A stretch of 34,216 bases of DNA from an uncultured Mediterranea sp. (GTDB taxonomy: Bacteria; Bacteroidota; Bacteroidia; Bacteroidales; Bacteroidaceae). The notes under the pieces are model-generated. The model saw only the letters and a list, made by a program, of their open reading frames with translations. It was not told the origin of the DNA and ran no database searches. Position 1 is the first letter of the stretch; every line of letters begins with the position of its first letter. The position numbers were made by a program, and so were the translations under genes. The DNA lies in NCBI GenBank assembly GCA_946056155.1, contig CAMGIP010000013.1, forward strand, positions 1 to 34,216, read 5' to 3'. This document shows positions 8,547 to 16,372 of this stretch, in pieces.

Positions 8547-10028
8547 TTATTCTAACTCAGCATTCTGGGCGCGAACAATCCACGGCTTGATGCTGAAGTT
8601 GATGCCCAACAATACATCGTCCTCAACCGGCTTGATGTCTGTGTCGGGAGTGCCCGGGCCAAGGCCCTTGATGTCTGTAACCTGGATACGGTAGATGTTG
8701 TTACGTACGATGCAGTATTCCATAACACCCAGCAGATTGGGATTGTTGTTGTCCACGTGCTTGATCCAGTAGTTGTAATAGGTGCTGTATCCACCGTTCT
8801 TGTTATAGAAGCGATAGATTTGGTAGCTCTTCAGCTGAGCATCTGTAGCTGCGTCACCTTCAGTGGGAATCTTACCTTTACCGATGTTCTTCACAGCGGC
8901 CGTTGAAGTATAGAATTGGTAGTTGAAGTAGTAGATGACGCCGGGTTTTGAAAGAACAGCTGTACCCTGTTCATCCAAAATCTTGTTGGGAGTCATGGCA
9001 CCTTCAAACATAATACCCGTGGTGTAGTTGGTCCACTGAGCGGGGCGGAACATGGAGTTCTCATAGCAATAGATGCTGTTTGACAAACCATTGCTGGCTA
9101 TAGTGCCCCAATCTACCTGCGCGTGCTGTACAAATGCCTGTGCAAAGATGTTGCTGCTGTTGTCGAAATTCTCGGCACCTGCTACTGTCTTCTGGTAGAA
9201 TGTGGGGTCAATCAGGTAACCGTCATTGTCAGCAATAACACCAAAGTTCTTGGGAAGCGTATATTCCGGCTCTACAGCAGGTACTTCTGCAGCGTCAGCA
9301 ATTACATCCACGTGACGGAAGGTGTAGTACTGCTTGCTCAGGTTCAAAATCTTGAAATTGTTCAAGTTGATGTTAGCATACTCTTGTCCCTGGCTGTCCT
9401 TCAGGCTGTAAGCTGACTTAGTGTTGGTGAGTTCGATTTTAGCCAATACACGTTCCAACTCAATGTTTACGGGAGTGGCGCTACCATTAGAGGTGGGCTC
9501 TATCACCGTGGCCATATTCTCCGAGGGGCGGTTGGTCATGACGATACCCGTGGTGTTGATGCCATTCACGATGCCTGACACCTGTTCCACATTAGCCAGG
9601 AACTCTGACTCCTTGGCTGCATTGATCACCTTGGTTGTGTTGGCAATGGCGTAGAGGTTGTAGCTTCCCTTCTTAACGGTTGCACTTCCTGTGTACTTCA
9701 CGTTGAGGTTAGCGTCACTGGTCATGGTCAGATTGTCAACGTCCACCTTCTGCTTGAAGGTACCCGTAGTAGTGTCGAAGAGGTAGAGTTGCACGTTGAA
9801 CAACTTGTACTCTTCCTGATTGCCCTTTTCGTACTCACCCGAATCTTCAGCGCTCTTCGTAGAAGCGGGATTGTTCAGTGTGAAGATGAAACGCACGTTG
9901 CCGTTGTCCGCAATCTGCTCGTTTCCGGGGGCTGCTTCCTGATTGTTGTAATCTACCTCCGAATCGTTAATACATCCGGTCAGCGCTATCGCGCCGGCCA
10001 AAGTCCATAGTAAATGTTTTGCTCTCAT
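8547..10028 (-). CDS. Mfa1/FimA-family major fimbrillin
   Basis: This is the predicted structural shaft subunit of a type V-like fimbria. It has a lipoprotein signal with lipobox LTGC (C19), followed by an acidic stretch (INDSEVD) like Bacteroidetes surface-export signals. The mature part has the fimbrillin pattern: VRFIFTLNNPASTKS, then FNVQLYLFDTTTG, then a segment around residue 110-130 with YNLYAIANT. It ends with SIKPWIVRAQNAELE; a Trp-containing KPW near the C-terminus is usual in Mfa1-type subunits and belongs to the donated strand. At 493 residues it is within the family range. It is transcribed with the anchor gene downstream and the DUF3868-OmpA gene upstream (94-bp gap). In P. gingivalis such precursors are processed by gingipain before assembly; the protease used here is unknown. 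Confidence 0.85.
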   Translation of the reverse strand: MRAKHLLWTLAGAIALTGCINDSEVDYNNQEAAPGNEQIADNGNVRFIFTLNNPASTKSAEDSGEYEKGNQEEYKLFNVQLYLFDTTTGTFKQKVDVDNLTMTSDANLNVKYTGSATVKKGSYNLYAIANTTKVINAAKESEFLANVEQVSGIVNGINTTGIVMTNRPSENMATVIEPTSNGSATPVNIELERVLAKIELTNTKSAYSLKDSQGQEYANINLNNFKILNLSKQYYTFRHVDVIADAAEVPAVEPEYTLPKNFGVIADNDGYLIDPTFYQKTVAGAENFDNSSNIFAQAFVQHAQVDWGTIASNGLSNSIYCYENSMFRPAQWTNYTTGIMFEGAMTPNKILDEQGTAVLSKPGVIYYFNYQFYTSTAAVKNIGKGKIPTEGDAATDAQLKSYQIYRFYNKNGGYSTYYNYWIKHVDNNNPNLLGVMEYCIVRNNIYRIQVTDIKGLGPGTPDTDIKPVEDDVLLGINFSIKPWIVRAQNAELE

Positions 10029-10122
10029 GATAAATTAAAGTATTATGTGTGAATAATATAATTTTGCATTATGCGAGGGTTAAATGATAAAATTTTGAGT
10101 GTTAACAAATTATTATAGAATA

Positions 10123-11169
10123 TTACTCTGGTAGAATGGAGTAATGGATGGTGTACTCAGTACGGCGTAGTGCGGGTAAAATATCCTTCAGCATACGCTT
10201 GAATGCAGTGGGATATTTGTTTCTCAACTTCCGTTCTTTTTTGTCCGGTTCCATCTCTTCATTCACTATATCCAAAATTTCTGGTTTGTGTTCTATGTCA
10301 CTGATTTGCAGCATCCGTACGAAACCCTCCCAATCTTCGACTGTGTTGCTCACCTGGATGACAGACTCGTCCAAAGCGTATTTCTCCATCAGGTGCTTCT
10401 TCAGGCTCATGGTTCTTTCGTAGGAGAGCCGTTCATTGTTACGATACGGACCCTCTGGAGAGGCATACCCATGCAGTTCGATACCTCTTAGAACGAGGAG
10501 TGAATCGCCTAAAATCTGTGCCAGGCTTTCATGAATCTTTTGCAGTTCCTCCGTGTTTTTGCTGAATTCCGGGTAGATAACCGACTCATCCAACGGGAAG
10601 TCTAAGTAGGCGTTGCCTGTCTTTTTGATGATGTTCTTGACCACGACAGGCTTAGCCACCTCAGCTTTCAACAGCTGCTGTACAGGTACAGGTTGGGGAG
10701 GAACTTCCACATAGCCCAATTGCAGAGAATCATGCTGGAACGGGATGCCGCATCCGCAGCTGGTCTCCTCCACTTCTAAACGGGCATATCTCATCCATTC
10801 GCTGAAGCGCACGGCGCGGAGATACTCTATCGATTGCTCCTTTTTGTTCCTTCTGCGCAACTCTACATAGTCTCTGAGCTCTTTGGCCTCCTCCCGCAGA
10901 AACACGTAGTGCTGTCTGTGTCCGTTGACGTATATGGGCGGAAACTGGACGAAATTATCCAGACTGTCAGCCAACTTAGGAGTGAGCAGCACGGACTCAT
11001 TGGAACGCAGCGGTCGATTTACCTGCAATTGCATAGAGACAATCAGTTGTCCGCCAGAAATATACAGGTTGGAGGAGGTAACGCTGATGGTCGAGTCTCT
11101 CTCCTGGGCTGTCAGGGGGGAGATGATGCTCCACAAGGCGAATAAGCTCAGTATGATGGTCGATTTCAT
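10123..11169 (-). CDS. DUF3868 protein with C-terminal OmpA-like domain
   Basis: The protein has 348 residues. A signal peptide (MKSTIILSLFALWSIISPLTAQ) is followed by a DUF3868-type beta region with LYISGGQLIVSMQLQVNR and a basic stretch LRRRNKKEQSIEYLRAVRFS. A CGCG motif lies in ETSCGCGIPFQHDSLQL. The C-terminal third is OmpA-like: LRGIELHGYASPEGPYRNNE with LSYERTMSLKKHLM, the usual peptidoglycan-associating fold. It is periplasmic or outer-membrane associated. It lies 14 bp after the second DUF3575 gene and just before the major fimbrillin gene, so a role in assembling or anchoring the fimbria is likely by context. Its partner at 11762-12859 shares the N-terminal domain but has a different C-terminus. 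Confidence 0.82.
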   Translation of the reverse strand: MKSTIILSLFALWSIISPLTAQERDSTISVTSSNLYISGGQLIVSMQLQVNRPLRSNESVLLTPKLADSLDNFVQFPPIYVNGHRQHYVFLREEAKELRDYVELRRRNKKEQSIEYLRAVRFSEWMRYARLEVEETSCGCGIPFQHDSLQLGYVEVPPQPVPVQQLLKAEVAKPVVVKNIIKKTGNAYLDFPLDESVIYPEFSKNTEELQKIHESLAQILGDSLLVLRGIELHGYASPEGPYRNNERLSYERTMSLKKHLMEKYALDESVIQVSNTVEDWEGFVRMLQISDIEHKPEILDIVNEEMEPDKKERKLRNKYPTAFKRMLKDILPALRRTEYTIHYSILPE

Positions 11170-11183
11170 AAGACTGCGTTGTT

Positions 11184-11756
11184 TTAGAATAGGTAAATAA
11201 GCGAGATGGCAGCTTTGGTTGGGCCGATGTAGTGGTAGTTATCCTTCTTGTCCAAGAGGGAACACTCCCGCGGGCAACGATACCGCTCGTAGTGGATATA
11301 CTCATATCCCGCGCTGATGGAGAACTCCACATTCCAATGGTGGTCAAGAATCAGTTGGTGTCCTATCGTGGCACCCGCACCCAACAGATAGCCTTCGTAG
11401 CGGTGCTCTTTCAAATCGGAAAACAGTCCGAAGGGAAGGGATTTGCCTCCAACGTTAAACTGTGCTCCATTGATGAATCCTCCGACAAAGGTACCGTTGA
11501 ATTTCTGACACATCCAGTGGCGTATCTCCGTCTGCAAGAGCCAATACTTGTTGACAGACTTCTCCTTGCGTTCCCAGGGGCGAACACTACCATAACCTTC
11601 CAAAGTGGTACGGCGTCCTAATCCGAATTCAACACCGGCATTGAGCGTACCTTGTATCGCTGGCAGCAGGTTTGACTTCAGGGCGACCGTCTGTCCAAAG
11701 CTCGGGAGATAGACTGTCAGCGTGAAGAGCAGAGCGAGCAAGAAGAGTCTTTTCAT
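11184..11756 (-). CDS. DUF3575 protein, predicted small outer-membrane beta-barrel (second copy)
   Basis: The protein has 190 residues with a signal peptide ending near FGQTVALKSN. The rest alternates polar and hydrophobic residues with many aromatic and glycine positions: LNAGVEFGLGRRTTLEGYGS, then WLLQTEIRHWMC, then GYLLGAGATIGHQLIL, then NVEFSISAGYEYIHYERY. It ends in ISLIYLF, whose terminal aromatic residue fits an outer-membrane barrel signal. The pattern resembles the gene product at 12892-13473, including the VALKSN / LALKTN start and the AGYEYIHYERY / VGYLHIHYKKY motif, so the two are paralogues. It is 5 bp after the DUF3868-TPR gene. The function is unknown; the context points to fimbrial biogenesis. 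Confidence 0.82.
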   Translation of the reverse strand: MKRLFLLALLFTLTVYLPSFGQTVALKSNLLPAIQGTLNAGVEFGLGRRTTLEGYGSVRPWERKEKSVNKYWLLQTEIRHWMCQKFNGTFVGGFINGAQFNVGGKSLPFGLFSDLKEHRYEGYLLGAGATIGHQLILDHHWNVEFSISAGYEYIHYERYRCPRECSLLDKKDNYHYIGPTKAAISLIYLF

Positions 11757-11761
11757 AAGGA

Positions 11762-12859
11762 TCAGTTATTGTCTGCGGGTTTGTTGGATTCAAAGAATAA
11801 GTTCAAGTTGTAGGCTGCCTCTTCCGAGCCTTCTGCCTTGGCGGCTTTCAGCAGTCGGATGCCTTCGTACATGTTGTTGCACATCAGCTCATAGATACCC
11901 CGACAACTCTTGTAAGCCAAGGTCTCGTGGGAAGCTATTTTCAGGTAGTGGCCTGCTGACTCTACATCTCCCTGCTCCAATGCGGCTGCAGCAGCATTGA
12001 GGTTAGCTACGGGGTTAGCCGGATAGATCTGCACGCTGATCTGAATCAGCTGGTAGAACTTGGCAGGATGGTTCTTATAGCTCAAGGCTACAGCATACAG
12101 CTCTCTGAGTGAGAGCATCTGCGGAGTGATTTCGGCCATGACACGAGCCTCGTCCAAACTGAAATTCAGCTCCTTCTGGTTGCGCTCGTCGGTAGCATCG
12201 GTTTCCGGTGTGATGAAGGTGCCTCTATATTTGATTCTGCTGCTGGCTACTTCCTGTGTGGGAGTCAGTTCGGGTGAGGTAGCGGGTGCTACGGTGCTTC
12301 TCTCCACCACAGTTACCTGGGGCTTTGCAGCTGCCACAGGCGTGCTGGCTACAGGAATGCGTACCTCCTTGCTTTGGCCGACACTCAGCAGTTCATTCTG
12401 TATTCGCTTGCCGTTTTTCTGGAACACCTCTTTCTGCAGTTCCATTTTCATGCCGGATGCACCTCTGAGGTAAGCTATGGCTCCTCGGTATGTAAAGCGC
12501 TGGTTGCTCTTCTCCACAACCATAGCCTGTACCTCCGGCCGGTAGTCCTTGTTCTTTCTCCGTGCCAGCTGCTGCTCACGCTGCCACTTCTTTTGTGCCT
12601 GTTTATCGTTCAGGCGGATGGCAGGAAGAGCTACCCGTTGATTATAACTGGTGAGGTAGGGAGTCACATTGATGTGGCTGAAAGATTGCAGGTCGTCGGT
12701 TTCCAGTTGCAGTTCCATCTTCAATACTGTAGAATCTGTCCTTTGCTCCCATCCGGTGGAGAGGACCTTCAGTTGAATGGTTTGCGCATGCAGAGCACCC
12801 AGCCCCAGCAGACATCCGACGAGTGTGGCGGTGAATCGCAAGTTCAATTTGTTATTCAT
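11762..12859 (-). CDS. DUF3868 protein with C-terminal TPR-like region
   Basis: The protein has 365 residues. A signal peptide (about 1-25, LLGLGALHAQTIQL) is followed by a DUF3868-like region: WEQRTDSTVLKMELQLETDD, YNQRVALPAIRLNDKQ and RFTYRGAIAYLRGASGMKME. A Pro/Thr/Val-rich linker (about 175-210) follows. The C-terminal part from about 240 is helical and TPR-like, for example YPANPVANLNAAAAALEQGD then AGHYLKIAS. It lacks the OmpA domain of its paralogue at 10123-11169, so the pair has shared N-termini and diverged C-termini. It is 32 bp after the first DUF3575 gene. Such TPR tails usually bind proteins; a scaffold role in fimbrial assembly is inference from context. Confidence 0.78.
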   Translation of the reverse strand: MNNKLNLRFTATLVGCLLGLGALHAQTIQLKVLSTGWEQRTDSTVLKMELQLETDDLQSFSHINVTPYLTSYNQRVALPAIRLNDKQAQKKWQREQQLARRKNKDYRPEVQAMVVEKSNQRFTYRGAIAYLRGASGMKMELQKEVFQKNGKRIQNELLSVGQSKEVRIPVASTPVAAAKPQVTVVERSTVAPATSPELTPTQEVASSRIKYRGTFITPETDATDERNQKELNFSLDEARVMAEITPQMLSLRELYAVALSYKNHPAKFYQLIQISVQIYPANPVANLNAAAAALEQGDVESAGHYLKIASHETLAYKSCRGIYELMCNNMYEGIRLLKAAKAEGSEEAAYNLNLFFESNKPADNN

Positions 12860-12891
12860 AATAATATAGGTATATTAACGGGTGAGTAGAA

Positions 12892-13473
12892 TTATTTTAT
12901 AAAGTAACTTAGTGATAAGCCTATCTGATACGGGCCCACGTAATTTGAAAAGGACTCTTTCAGTAGCTTGTCTCCAACTTCTGGTCCATATTTCTTGTAG
13001 TGGATGTGCAGATAGCCCACTCCCAAAGATGCCTCCAAATTCCAATAGGTACCCAGCATCCATTGACAACCATAGGTTATGCCGCAACCGATGGCGTTGC
13101 CTTGGAAACGGTGGTCTTTCAAAACGGTAATCGGGGATACTTTGCCTATGTTGTAGTTGGCCCAGTTCAGGTGTATGCCAGTGAAACTGCCCGCGAAGGC
13201 ATTCTTCCACCAGAACCGATACTCGGGTTGTACCCACACATGCTTGATTTTCTTGTTCTCGCCCAAATCCCACGGATTGTATTGCGCCTGAACCAATACG
13301 GTGGACTTTTCACCCGAGGCCCATTCCAATCCCAGATTCATGCTACCTGAAATCCAACCTAAGGTGTTGGTTTTCAAAGCCAATTCCTGTGCTCCGGTAA
13401 TGCAACTTACCAAGAGAAACAGGTGTAATAATACAGCTTTCTTAATGTATGAAGTATTTATTATAGTTGTCAT
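12892..13473 (-). CDS. DUF3575 protein, predicted small outer-membrane beta-barrel (first copy)
   Basis: First gene of the fimbrial operon, 193 residues. The signal peptide covers about residues 1-28 (LLHLFLLVSCITGAQELALK). The mature part has repeated amphipathic beta-strand patterns: SMNLGLEWASGEKSTVLVQA, VQPEYRFWWKNAFAGSFTGI and WNLEASLGVGYLHIHYKKYG, ending with IGLSLSYFIK. It is a paralogue of the gene at 11184-11756. The start at 13473 follows a leader of about 65 bases from the promoter at 13545-13575. The related DUF3575 proteins of Bacteroides often precede DUF3868 and fimbrillin genes; that association is from memory. Confidence 0.82.
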   Translation of the reverse strand: MTTIINTSYIKKAVLLHLFLLVSCITGAQELALKTNTLGWISGSMNLGLEWASGEKSTVLVQAQYNPWDLGENKKIKHVWVQPEYRFWWKNAFAGSFTGIHLNWANYNIGKVSPITVLKDHRFQGNAIGCGITYGCQWMLGTYWNLEASLGVGYLHIHYKKYGPEVGDKLLKESFSNYVGPYQIGLSLSYFIK

Positions 13474-13544
13474 TTTATTCCTTTGTTATATTGCTGATAT
13501 TCATCAAATAGCCTTAGTGAATCGGGATTTGACAAACTCTCGGG

Positions 13545-13575
13545 CAAATGTAGATGTTTTTTTCATTTTACGCAA
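13545..13575 (-). promoter_or_regulatory. Promoter of the fimbrial operon
   Basis: On the minus strand, TTG (13575-13573) is followed 20 bp later by TACATTTG (13552-13545). This is a close match to the Bacteroidetes -33/-7 consensus. It would drive all six genes from 13473 down to 7577. I found no flanking inverted repeats that would make it an invertible promoter. Confidence 0.75.
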
Positions 13576-13739
13576 CCTTTTCAAGATTTATTTTTAAATA
13601 TTCTTGGAGCAGTATTGAATTTTTGTTGTCAAACCGCAGTAGTTTCGCCGTGAGAGCGTAGTGAGTAGCTCCCATCAAATAGCGTTCTCCTATCGTTGTC
13701 CGTTCATTCTTCGATTGTTCTCCTATTGGCGATTAGAGG

Positions 13740-13783
13740 AGCATCGGACCAGCATCGGACCAGCATCGGAGGAGCATCGGACC
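13740..13783 (+). repeat. Four 11-bp tandem repeats
   Basis: Four head-to-tail copies of AGCATCGGACC, the third reading AGCATCGGAGG, are followed by a partial TGCATTG. They sit in the 381-bp stretch (13576-13956) between the fimbrial promoter and the tRNA gene. Apart from this repeat and the tRNA terminator, I see no gene or other clear signal in that stretch. Confidence 0.9.
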
Positions 13784-13919
13784 TGCATTGTTTCAAAAAG
13801 TAAAGAGCGACTTGGAAAATGTGCCTTTGCGCAGGTTGGCCGAACCTTGCACTACGGCTCTTCTCCTGTATGTGTTTCCGCTGTTGCGATTATCTGCGGG
13901 GCAATCAAAGGTGAGGACA

Positions 13920-13952
13920 TAAAAAAAGGACAGATTGTGATAATCTGTCCTT
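13920..13952 (-). terminator. Terminator of tRNA-Lys
   Basis: An 11-bp stem (13926-13936 with 13942-13952) and a 5-base loop are followed on the minus strand by a run of seven T. It begins five bases after the tRNA 3' end. Confidence 0.9.
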
Positions 13953-13956
13953 CTTG

Positions 13957-14029
13957 TACACTCTCAGGGATTCGAACCCTGGACCCACTGATTAAGAGTC
14001 AGTTGCTCTACCAACTGAGCTAAGAGTGC
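13957..14029 (-). tRNA. tRNA-Lys (anticodon CTT)
   Basis: The 73-base gene folds as a standard cloverleaf. The acceptor stem is GCACTCT with AGAGTGT (one G-U pair). The D arm is GCTC...GAGC, the anticodon arm ACTGA-CTCTTAA-TCAGT (anticodon CTT), and the T arm CAGGG-TTCGAAT-CCCTG. The discriminator base is A. CCA is not encoded, as is common in this phylum. It has its own promoter and terminator. Confidence 0.96.
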
Positions 14030-14051
14030 ATCTCTTTCGTTTTAGCGGGTG

Positions 14052-14082
14052 CAAAGGTAGAGCTTTTTATTTTATCTACCAA
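14052..14082 (-). promoter_or_regulatory. Promoter of tRNA-Lys
   Basis: On the minus strand, TTG (14082-14080) is followed after 20 bp by TACCTTTG (14059-14052), 22 bases before the mature tRNA 5' end. This is a strong Bacteroidetes consensus match. Confidence 0.8.
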
Positions 14083-14223
14083 GAAAATACTGCTTTATTT
14101 TTCGATGAAAAGGGCGATTTTCTTCTTGTGTGCTGATTTTCAATGGGTCACAAGATATACTTTTTTCTTTAGTACTCTCTCGTTTCCCTGTCAGCTTGCC
14201 ATAAATCGCCCATTTACCTTGAT

Positions 14224-14287
14224 TACTCCTACACTCGCCAGCTTATCTACCTATCCACTTATCTACTTGTTCGCTTATCAGCTTGAC
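14224..14287 (-). repeat. Eight contiguous 8-bp degenerate tandem units
   Basis: Read on the minus strand from 14287, the units are GTCAAGCT, GATAAGCG, AACAAGTA, GATAAGTG, GATAGGTA, GATAAGCT, GGCGAGTG and TAGGAGTA, with no bases between them. They lie in the 283-bp gap (14083-14365) between the tRNA promoter and the metallo-hydrolase gene. I see nothing else in that gap. Confidence 0.75.
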
Positions 14288-14365
14288 TGCTTTATCTCCG
14301 CGTCAACTGTTGGTCTTTGCGCAACAACTTGCCTGTCGGAATTGAATAATCAATCCGCTCAGCTG

Positions 14366-15169
14366 CTACTCAAATTCGTAGAGCTCACTGGGGGTGGTGC
14401 GTCGCAGGGCGGTAAGTTCCACATCCTTACCGACACAAATGCCCTTGTCGCGCAGAGCCAGTTCTACGGTTTTGTAGGCCAGCTCCGGGTGGTTATTGTC
14501 CTTGCTCAGGTGGCACAGCCAGATGTGTCGCAGGTGAGGCTGGAGGTTTTCTGCCAGAAAGGCTGCGGTATCGGCATTGCAGAGGTGCCCCCTCTCGCTG
14601 GCTATCCGCTGCTTCAGGTAGAGCGGATAGTGACCCATGCGCAGCATGTCCCGATCGTAGTTGGCCTCGATAATCAGGTAGTTGGCCCGGTCGATGTAGC
14701 TTTTGGCCGTGGGGGTGATTTCGCCCAGGTCGGTGAGGAAGGTGAAGGTCACTCCGCCGATGCCGATGCAGTAGCCCACATTGTCTGTGCCGTCGTGAGG
14801 CACTTCAAAACATTCGATGCGGAAATCCTCAATCTCCATAGCCTTCTCCTTTTCTATATATCGGGCCGAATGGGTCAGCCGCTCCGTCATGCAGTAGCTG
14901 TGGCTGATGCCCTCGTGGGTGAGACGGGTAGCATAGATGGGAATAAGCAGTTTCTCGCCCAATCCACCTAACCCTTTGATGTGGTCGGCATGGTCGTGTG
15001 TCACAAAGACGGCACGGATGCTCTCCATCCCGATACCTACCTCTTTCAGGTTCTTCTTGATGGTGCGGGGTGAGATGCCCGCATCAATCAAAATTCCGTA
15101 GTTCTCGCAGCCGAGATAGAAGCAGTTTCCGCTGCTGCCGCTGGCCAAGCATATAAATCTTATTTTCAT
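14366..15169 (-). CDS. MBL-fold metallo-hydrolase, YycJ/WalJ-like
   Basis: A cytosolic metallo-beta-lactamase-fold hydrolase of 267 residues. It begins MKIRFICLASGSSGNCFYLG, the typical start of YycJ-like proteins (SGSSGN). The metal-binding motif is THDHADHIKG, followed by later histidines in FEVPHDGTDNVGY, a metal-bridging Asp in FLTDLGEIT, and a C-terminal His in IWLCHLSKDNNHPE. I choose the ATG at 15169 rather than the in-frame ATG at 15244, because the longer form lacks homology to the family start and would begin upstream of the expected transcription start of the 15242-15272 promoter. YycJ/WalJ relatives are thought to be exonuclease-like; the substrate is not determined. It appears to be a single-gene unit. 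Confidence 0.88.
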   Translation of the reverse strand: MKIRFICLASGSSGNCFYLGCENYGILIDAGISPRTIKKNLKEVGIGMESIRAVFVTHDHADHIKGLGGLGEKLLIPIYATRLTHEGISHSYCMTERLTHSARYIEKEKAMEIEDFRIECFEVPHDGTDNVGYCIGIGGVTFTFLTDLGEITPTAKSYIDRANYLIIEANYDRDMLRMGHYPLYLKQRIASERGHLCNADTAAFLAENLQPHLRHIWLCHLSKDNNHPELAYKTVELALRDKGICVGKDVELTALRRTTPSELYEFE

Positions 15170-15241
15170 TGGTCTGTCTGAATCATTAAGGGGTCCTTCT
15201 TCTGCGCAGAACATAGGGGGTACGTCCATGCAAAAGTGGCG

Positions 15242-15272
15242 CAAAGATAGTGCATGTATCTGCTACTACAAA
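15242..15272 (-). promoter_or_regulatory. Promoter of the metallo-hydrolase gene
   Basis: On the minus strand, TTTG (15272-15269) is followed after 19 bp by TATCTTTG (15249-15242). The start point would fall near 15236-15238, which excludes translation from 15244 and supports the start at 15169. Confidence 0.78.
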
Positions 15273-15311
15273 ACCTCTGCGCATTTTTTTGCTGATTAGG
15301 CTTCGCCTCAC

Positions 15312-16211
15312 CTATTGCAGTACCCCTTTCCATTCAAAAGCGCCCTCCTCCATGGGAACATCAGGAAGGGTGGTGCCGGGGGCAAACAGACCGAAGAGTG
15401 AGGAGCCCGATCCGCTCATGGCAGCGTAGAGGGCACCTTGTTGGTAAAAATTCTCCTTCAGCTGGGCCAGTCGGGGGTGCTGGGGGAAGACACTGGCTTC
15501 AAAGTCATTGACCATCCGGTCGCGCCAACGCTCCACCGGTTCCCGGATCAGCTCTTCCAAAGAGATGGCCGGCTTGTGGGGGGTGATATGTGCAAATGCT
15601 TCTCGTGTGGAGACAAAGATGTCGGGCTTGACCAGCCAGAGCACATACCCTTTGAGCGATAGCGGTATGGGGCGGAACAGATTGCCGATGCCGTGGGCAA
15701 AGACGGGTTGATTGCGGATGAAGAAGGCACAGTCCGCACCCAAACGGGCGGCATACTCCTCCAAGGTATCATTGCTCAGGTGCAGGGAGAACTGCTCGTT
15801 GAGCATCTTGAGCATGAAGGCGGCATCGGCCGAACCTCCACCCAGACCCGCTCCGGTAGGGATATGTTTCAGCAGATGAATCGTTACGGGAGGCAACGGG
15901 TGGTGCGAAGCGAGCAGTCGGTAGGCCTTGACTACGAGGTTGCTGTTGGGGTCACCCTCCACCGCTATGCCGCTGAGGCTCAGTCGGCAGTCGCTCATTG
16001 CCGTTTCAGCTTCCAGACTTTTGACCTCAGCGGGGGAGGTGTCAGTCTGGTCAGCCACATCCGGCTCTCTTCTGGGTTGGAGGGGGTGCAGCTCAAGGGC
16101 ATCCTCCACCGGTATGGGGTAGAATATGGTTTCGAGGTTGTGATACCCGTCGGCTCTCCGCTCTACGATATGCAGTCCTAGATTGATTTTGGCGTTTGGA
16201 AAAGTAATCAT
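15312..16211 (-). CDS. ispE: 4-diphosphocytidyl-2-C-methyl-D-erythritol kinase
   Basis: This cytosolic GHMP kinase phosphorylates 4-diphosphocytidyl-2-C-methylerythritol in the non-mevalonate (MEP) isoprenoid pathway. I place the start at the ATG at 16211, giving 299 residues beginning [28 protein letters not shown] is the classic IspE N-terminus, and the 35 codons upstream of it have no family resemblance. Further motifs are [13 protein letters not shown], the GHMP ATP-binding loop [16 protein letters not shown], and the C-terminal [13 protein letters not shown] longer-than-usual insertion with acidic and Pro residues (about 40-70) precedes the ATP loop. It is transcribed divergently from dnaB. 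Confidence 0.95.
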   Translation of the reverse strand: MITFPNAKINLGLHIVERRADGYHNLETIFYPIPVEDALELHPLQPRREPDVADQTDTSPAEVKSLEAETAMSDCRLSLSGIAVEGDPNSNLVVKAYRLLASHHPLPPVTIHLLKHIPTGAGLGGGSADAAFMLKMLNEQFSLHLSNDTLEEYAARLGADCAFFIRNQPVFAHGIGNLFRPIPLSLKGYVLWLVKPDIFVSTREAFAHITPHKPAISLEELIREPVERWRDRMVNDFEASVFPQHPRLAQLKENFYQQGALYAAMSGSGSSLFGLFAPGTTLPDVPMEEGAFEWKGVLQ

Positions 16212-16265
16212 GGCTCTATCTTTATGCTGTTTGTTGATCGTTGTTCCTTCCCAAGGGGAGGAAAT

Positions 16266-16277
16266 TCTTCGCGAAGA
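16266..16277. promoter_or_regulatory. 12-bp perfect palindrome between ispE and dnaB
   Basis: TCTTCGCGAAGA overlaps a weak -7-like TATCTTCG (minus strand, 16279-16272) of ispE in the divergent region. It could be an operator, but a 12-bp palindrome can also occur by chance. Confidence 0.3.
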
Positions 16278-16334
16278 TAGAAAGAAAAATGATTTCTTTG
16301 CTCCGCAGAGGTGCAAAATCTCGCAGATTTTATC

Positions 16335-16342
16335 TACATTTG
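16335..16342 (+). promoter_or_regulatory. Candidate -7 box of dnaB
   Basis: TACATTTG matches TAnnTTTG. No good -33 element is present 19-20 bp upstream. Its position 31 bases before the GTG at 16373 helps decide the dnaB start, since the ATG at 16241 lies upstream of it. Confidence 0.5.
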
Positions 16343-16372
16343 TCGCCCCAATGGATAAAAATAGTAGGAAAA

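Noticed and set aside
13474-13660. Invertible (phase-variable) fimbrial promoter
   Set aside because: No inverted repeats flank the promoter and there is no recombinase gene in the window.
13740-13783. CRISPR array
   Set aside because: The units are 11 bp with no spacers and there are no cas genes.
14105-14971. Open frame of 288 codons on the plus strand
   Set aside because: It lies opposite the metallo-hydrolase gene and the 8-bp repeats, has no family resemblance, and the opposite strand carries clear catalytic motifs.
16241-16372. In-frame N-terminal extension of DnaB from ATG 16241
   Set aside because: The residues are unlike the family, the ATG lies upstream of the candidate -7 box at 16335, and the GTG at 16373 gives the normal N-terminus.
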